Positions 4,682 to 8,092 of a DNA stretch of 8,092 bases are shown here, piece after piece. The DNA is from Methyloceanibacter sp. (GTDB lineage Bacteria > Pseudomonadota > Alphaproteobacteria > Rhizobiales > Methyloligellaceae): assembly GCA_022865725.1 (NCBI GenBank), contig JALHTP010000138.1:1-8092 (forward strand), in the 5' to 3' direction. Under the pieces are notes generated by a model. The model was not told the origin of the DNA. It did not search any database and was given only the letters and a program-made list of their open reading frames with translations. Position numbers and translations under genes: made by a program. Within the stretch, counting starts at the first letter, position 1; the number at the start of each line of letters is the position of its first letter.

Positions 4682-4705
4682 CCAAGGCGGACTTGCGCGC
4701 CTTGG
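4682..4705 (-). promoter_or_regulatory. Strong hairpin in the hpf leader
   Basis: CCAAGGCG (4682-4689) and CGCCTTGG (4698-4705) pair perfectly over eight bases with an eight-base loop. On the hpf transcript this hairpin begins about 30 bases after the predicted start point and ends about 80 bases before the ATG. No U-tract follows, so it is more likely to stabilise or regulate the leader than to terminate transcription. Confidence 0.5.
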
Positions 4706-4740
4706 GCCCAACCTCCGTTCGGCCTCCACCGCGGGGCGGG

Positions 4741-4769
4741 AAGCTAGACCGCTCCCCCCAAGGTGTCAA
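4741..4769 (-). promoter_or_regulatory. Putative housekeeping-type promoter for hpf-ptsN
   Basis: On the minus strand a perfect TTGACA -35 box (4764-4769) is followed after 17 bases by TAGCTT (4741-4746), which keeps the T, A and final T of the -10 consensus. The predicted start is near 4734, about 130 bases before the hpf ATG. The perfect -35 and ideal spacing make this credible, although the -10 is weak. It would let hpf and ptsN be expressed apart from rpoN. Confidence 0.55.
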
Positions 4770-4812
4770 ACCATCAAATTTCGACCTTGCCTCTTTACAT
4801 GATTCCCGTTGT

Positions 4813-4835
4813 AGACCAGCGTCTTAACCTGGTCT
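4813..4835 (-). terminator. Hairpin at the rpoN stop codon
   Basis: AGACCAG (4813-4819) and CTGGTCT (4829-4835) form a perfect seven-pair stem with a nine-base loop, overlapping the first base of the plus-strand complement of the rpoN stop. On the rpoN transcript it is followed by ACAACGGG, not a U-tract. It may attenuate readthrough or protect the 3' end of an rpoN message rather than act as a full terminator. Confidence 0.4.
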
Positions 4836-6406
4836 TACAGGCTCGCGCCATAGGCGATGCCCTTGAGGCGGCGGCGTTGCACCGAGGAGGGGATGCGCAA
4901 CGCTTCGCGGTATTTCGCAACCGTGCGGCGCGCGATGTCGACGCCGTCGCCCTTCAGCCGCTCGACGATCTTGTTGTCGGAGAGCACCTCGGTCGCGGCC
5001 TCGGCCTCGATCATCGAGCGGATGCGGTCGCGCACCGCCTCGGAGGAGTGCGCGTCGCCGTCGGCGGTGGCCGCGATCGAGGAGGTGAAGAAATATTTGA
5101 GCTCGAACAGGCCGCGATTGGTGGCCATGTATTTGTTGGCGGTGACGCGGCTCACCGTCGATTCATGCATGGAGATCGCGTCCGCCACGGTCTTCAGATT
5201 CAACGGCCTGAGATGGCGGACGCCATAAGTGAGGAAGGCGTCCTGCTGGCGCACGATCTCCTGCGCCACTTTGAGGATGGTGCGGGCGCGCTGGTCGAGG
5301 CTCTTGACCAGCCAGTTCGCCGTCTGCAGGCAATCGACCAGATAGCTCTTGTCCTCTTTCCGCTTCGTCGATTTGGCGACGGTCGCGTAATAGGACTGGT
5401 TGACCAGGACGCGGGGCAGCGTGTCGCTGTTCAGCTCGACATGAAAGCTGCCGTCCGGAAGCGCGCGGACGAGCACGTCGGGCACGATGGGCTGCGAGGG
5501 CGCCGAGCCGTATTTCAGCCCCGGCTTCGGATTGAGCCGCCTCACCTCCTGGATCATGTCCATGAGGTCCTCGTCGGTGACTCTGGCGGCGCGCTTCAAG
5601 GCGGCCAGATCGTGCACGGCGAGAAGATGCAGGTTCTCGATCACCGCCGCCATCGCCGGGTCGCAGCGATCCTGCTCCTTCAGCTGGAGCATCAGGCATT
5701 CGCGCAAGTCGCGCGCGAACACGCCGCACGGCTCGAAGCCCTGCATCACGGCAAGCGTTTCCTCGACAAGCTCGAGCGGGGCGCCGAGCAGCTCGGCAAG
5801 GCCCGCAAGCTCGCCGCGCAGGTAACCGGCTTCGTCGGTCATGTCGATCAGATGATGGCCGATCAGACGGCGCGCCGGATCGGCGAAGGCGAGCGCGAGC
5901 TGCTCGGTAAGATGGTCGCGAAGCGTCCGCTCCTCGGCCACATAGGCTTCGAGGTTGGACTCCTCGTCTCCGCTCGAGCGCGAGCCCTGGCCCTGGCCGA
6001 GCGAAGCCCAGCCGGAGTCCTTCAGCACGCCAGGGGAAAACCCGTCGGCATCGGGGAAGACGTCCTGCGGCTCTGCATCGAGATCCTCGGTCCGGCGATT
6101 GCCAGCCTCAAGATCGACCCAGTCGCCGTCGTCGCCCTCGGCTGCTTCGCCCTCGCGTTCGCCGGACGCGCCGGGGGCTTCACCATCGCTGTCCTCCTTG
6201 GCGGAGGCCGCTTGCGGCTCGGGGGCCGGGCCACCGGTCTCTTCGGCGTCGGCGCGCTCGAGCAGCGGATTGCGCTCAAGCTCGGTCTCGACGAAGGTTG
6301 CAAGCTCCATATTGGAAAGCTGGAGCAGCTTGATCGCCTGCTGCAACTGCGGCGTCATCACCAGGCTGTGGGTCTGACGGAGTTCGAGCTTTGTTGTGAT
6401 TGCCAT
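4835..6406 (-). CDS. rpoN: RNA polymerase sigma-54 factor
   Basis: The 523-residue product directs RNA polymerase to -24/-12 promoters for nitrogen assimilation and other regulated pathways, and needs AAA+ activators to open DNA. Region I is at 1-50: KLELRQTHSLVMTPQLQQAI, then LERNPLLE. Region II is the acidic, low-complexity stretch at about 51-150. The core-binding domain follows (about 155-340). The helix-turn-helix is around 403-424 (LKTVADAISMHESTVSRV), and the RpoN box, ARRTVAKYRE, is at 492-501. All signature parts are intact. The start chosen is MAITTKLELR at 6406; an in-frame GTG at 6418 adds four residues. Neither start has a strong ribosome-binding site. The gene begins 27 bases after lptB, so it is probably in one transcript with the lpt genes. 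Confidence 0.97.
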   Translation of the reverse strand: MAITTKLELRQTHSLVMTPQLQQAIKLLQLSNMELATFVETELERNPLLERADAEETGGPAPEPQAASAKEDSDGEAPGASGEREGEAAEGDDGDWVDLEAGNRRTEDLDAEPQDVFPDADGFSPGVLKDSGWASLGQGQGSRSSGDEESNLEAYVAEERTLRDHLTEQLALAFADPARRLIGHHLIDMTDEAGYLRGELAGLAELLGAPLELVEETLAVMQGFEPCGVFARDLRECLMLQLKEQDRCDPAMAAVIENLHLLAVHDLAALKRAARVTDEDLMDMIQEVRRLNPKPGLKYGSAPSQPIVPDVLVRALPDGSFHVELNSDTLPRVLVNQSYYATVAKSTKRKEDKSYLVDCLQTANWLVKSLDQRARTILKVAQEIVRQQDAFLTYGVRHLRPLNLKTVADAISMHESTVSRVTANKYMATNRGLFELKYFFTSSIAATADGDAHSSEAVRDRIRSMIEAEAATEVLSDNKIVERLKGDGVDIARRTVAKYREALRIPSSVQRRRLKGIAYGASL

Positions 6407-6433
6407 TGTCGAACTCACACACGGCCAGCGGCT

Positions 6434-7273
6434 TCAGATCCTGAACTGATCGCCGAGATAGACGCGCCGTACGTCCTCGTTGTTGATGACCTCATGCGCG
6501 GTGCCGTGGGTCAGCACCATGCCGTCATGGATGATATACGCGCGGCTGACGAGGTCGAGCGTTTCGCGCACATTGTGATCGGTGATCAAGACCCCGATTC
6601 CGCGCTGGGTCAGATGTCGCACCAGCGCGCGGATGTCGTTGACGGCGATGGGGTCGATGCCGGCGAACGGCTCGTCCAGCAGCATGAAGGAGGGGCGCGT
6701 GGCGAGCGCGCGGGCGATCTCAACGCGGCGCCGCTCGCCGCCCGACAGCCGCATGGCGGGAGACGTCCTGAGGCGCGTGATGCGGAACTCCTCGAGCAGA
6801 GCATCAAGCTGGGCCTGGCGCTCGCGCTTGTTCGGCTCGACCGTCTCCAGCACGGCCAGGATATTCTCCTCCACCGTGAGACCCCTGAAGATCGAAGCCT
6901 CTTGCGGCAGATAGCCGATGCCGAGCCTTGCCCGGCGATACATCGGCAGCTTGGTCACGTCGCGTCCGTCGATCTTGATCGAGCCCTCGTCGGCCGGGAT
7001 CAGCCCCGTGATCATGTAGAACACGGTGGTCTTGCCGGCGCCGTTCGGCCCGAGCAGCCCCACGGCCTCGCCGCGACGAAGATCGAGACTGACGCCGCGG
7101 ACGACGGTGCGCTTTTTGAAGCTCTTGACCACTTTGCGGACCGTGAGCCCGCCCGCGGCCGCATGGGCCCCGGGCCCCGGCGCGCCCGGTACGTCGTCGA
7201 GGGGCTCCGCGGGGACCCTGCCCGCTTGTGCGGCGGCTGCCTGGCGGCCTGGGAACGACAGCAATCTGCCCAC
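6434..7273 (-). CDS. lptB: LptB, ATPase of the lipopolysaccharide export ABC transporter
   Basis: The 279-residue product powers extraction of lipopolysaccharide from the inner membrane with LptF, LptG and LptC. All ABC motifs are present: Walker A GPNGAGKT (75-82), Q-loop glutamine 124 in LPQEASIF, signature LSGGERRR (176-183), Walker B FMLLDEP (196-202) with catalytic E201, and the H-loop histidine 233 in ITDHNV. The C-terminal GTAHEVINNEDVRRVYLG is typical of LptB. The first 40 or so residues are an alanine-, proline- and glycine-rich extension before the core starts at GLTVRKVVKSFKKRTVV. The start is a GTG at 7273 with AGGAG and GGAAGGGG just upstream. The gene lies 61 bases after lptA and 27 before rpoN, the common alphaproteobacterial order. 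Confidence 0.96.
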   Translation of the reverse strand: MGRLLSFPGRQAAAAQAGRVPAEPLDDVPGAPGPGAHAAAGGLTVRKVVKSFKKRTVVRGVSLDLRRGEAVGLLGPNGAGKTTVFYMITGLIPADEGSIKIDGRDVTKLPMYRRARLGIGYLPQEASIFRGLTVEENILAVLETVEPNKRERQAQLDALLEEFRITRLRTSPAMRLSGGERRRVEIARALATRPSFMLLDEPFAGIDPIAVNDIRALVRHLTQRGIGVLITDHNVRETLDLVSRAYIIHDGMVLTHGTAHEVINNEDVRRVYLGDQFRI

Positions 7274-7334
7274 TACCCCTTCCGCTCCTTAGGGTTGAAG
7301 CGCCGCCCGGTTAACATTCGATAAAGCTCCGAAC

Positions 7335-8092
7335 CTAAGGCCGTATCCCCGGACCGAGCGGCCACGGCGTATCCGCGGACGGCTCGCCGTCATCCTGCGA
7401 TTTGTCGCCTGCGTCCGGTTCAGGCTTGCCGCCGGCTGACGTCTCGTCCTTGGCCGTCTCACCCGACTTGGCGTCACCAGACTTGGCGTCACCGGACTTG
7501 GCGTCACCTTCCTTCGGCATGAACAGCGCACGGATACGGCCCCCGGCGGCGGTATTGCCGGTATTTTCGAACCGGCTCTCGCCCGTCTTCAGATCGATGA
7601 CGAGCCGGTCACCCTTTAGCACATTCTTGCCTTGCGTTAACACCACATTGCCGCCGACGGTTACCATCTGCGACGGCAAGTCGTAGAGGGCCCAGTCGCT
7701 GGTGGTGGTCTGGTCCTTGTCACTGGTGATGACGACGTCGCCCTTCGCCTCGATCTTGGTGATCTGCGTGTTTTTGTCGGCCGCCGCGGCGCCGCCGGCG
7801 CCTGCCGCATCGGCAACCTTGGTCGCGGGCGCGGCTTCCGCCTCGCCCTCCTTCTTGGCGCCCGGCGCAAGCCTGTCGCCGCCGACATAGTGGACGTTGA
7901 GTTCCTTGGCGCGGAGCGTCGTCGTGCCCTGCACGGCCTTCACACTGCCGCTGAAGGTCGCGTATTTCTCCTTGTCGTGCACCACGAGCAGGTCCGACTC
8001 GATATCGATCGGATCCTTGGAGCTTTCCGACAGCCCGCCGAACGTGTTGCTGATGGTCTGCGCGGCAAGGGGCGGCGCGAAAACGAGCGCGA
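7335..8092 (-). CDS. lptA: LptA, periplasmic lipopolysaccharide bridge protein (5' end outside window)
   Basis: About 251 residues are visible; the start lies beyond the right edge. LptA links LptC to LptD and carries lipopolysaccharide across the periplasm. The visible N-terminus, ALVFAPPLAAQTISNTF, is the end of a signal peptide with probable cleavage after LAA. The OstA-like domain follows, with SDLLVVHDKEKYATFSG, TTTLRAKELNVHYVGGD, VVITSDKDQTTTSDWALYD and VTVGGNVVLTQGKNVLKGD, which reads like alphaproteobacterial LptA. Two parts are unusual. One is an alanine-, glycine- and charge-rich insertion of about 30 residues between the first two and later strands. The other is a C-terminal tail of about 50 residues beginning with three GDAKS repeats. 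The core strands look intact, so the protein should work. Confidence 0.93.
   Translation of the reverse strand, partial: ALVFAPPLAAQTISNTFGGLSESSKDPIDIESDLLVVHDKEKYATFSGSVKAVQGTTTLRAKELNVHYVGGDRLAPGAKKEGEAEAAPATKVADAAGAGGAAAADKNTQITKIEAKGDVVITSDKDQTTTSDWALYDLPSQMVTVGGNVVLTQGKNVLKGDRLVIDLKTGESRFENTGNTAAGGRIRALFMPKEGDAKSGDAKSGDAKSGETAKDETSAGGKPEPDAGDKSQDDGEPSADTPWPLGPGIRP
7465..7509 (-). repeat. 15-bp tandem repeat (three units) in lptA
   Basis: Three 15-base units, GACTTGGCGTCACC plus one variable base, start at 7465, 7480 and 7495 and are otherwise identical. They encode the repeated GDAKS in the LptA C-terminal tail. Near-perfect identity suggests recent duplication by replication slippage. 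The frame is kept whatever the copy number. Confidence 0.9.

Noticed and set aside
4604..4729. A 42-residue N-terminal extension of hpf from a GTG at 4729
   Set aside because: The family starts at MTIQVTGKN, and the GTG lies about five bases after the predicted transcription start, leaving no room for a ribosome-binding site.
4763..7324. An 853-codon plus-strand open frame opposite rpoN and lptB
   Set aside because: It covers the antisense strand of two unmistakable conserved genes. Its product is low-complexity, rich in R, A, G, D and H, and resembles no family. Long antisense frames are expected in high-GC coding DNA.

Overview
The window reads as a chromosome segment from a high-GC alphaproteobacterium, most likely of the order Hyphomicrobiales (Rhizobiales). 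The basis is gene order and recognised families: lptA-lptB-rpoN-hpf-ptsN on the minus strand, facing an Hsp20 gene and a DUF1150 gene on the plus strand. Genus and species cannot be named from the sequence alone.

The left part (1 to about 1100) is accessory and partly decayed. It starts inside an IS5-family insertion sequence whose transposase runs off the left edge. The IS abuts a small exported-protein gene (167-310, minus) that looks cut short by it. A second small exported protein with two cysteines lies on the other strand (479-784). Next come a frameshifted relic of a short conserved gene (821-926) and a 17-base stretch (950-966) resembling the CCA-ending 3' end of a tRNA, a possible scar of tRNA-targeted integration.

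The middle (1100-2400) holds a membrane protein that joins a cytosolic GYF_2 domain to a four-helix membrane region through a repeat-containing linker (1122-2075). It converges with a 70-residue protein resembling a DUF1565 / parallel beta-helix N-terminus (2132-2344, minus).

A heat-shock unit follows. A strong sigma-32-type promoter (2419-2447) and a perfect palindrome near its expected start point precede an IbpA-type Hsp20 (2571-2996) and a DUF1150 gene (3058-3336), which are probably co-transcribed.

From 3384 to the right edge lies the core minus-strand cluster. It contains lptA (5' end outside the window) and lptB for lipopolysaccharide transport, rpoN (sigma-54), long-form hpf (ribosome hibernation) and ptsN (EIIA-Ntr). 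hpf appears to have its own promoter in the rpoN-hpf gap, with a strong hairpin in its leader. Its product carries an unusual basic C-terminal tail built from three 13-residue repeats. In-frame tandem repeats also occur in lptA and in the GYF_2 gene, so short coding-repeat expansion recurs in this window. I found no CRISPR array, no complete RNA gene and no convincing new multi-gene system.
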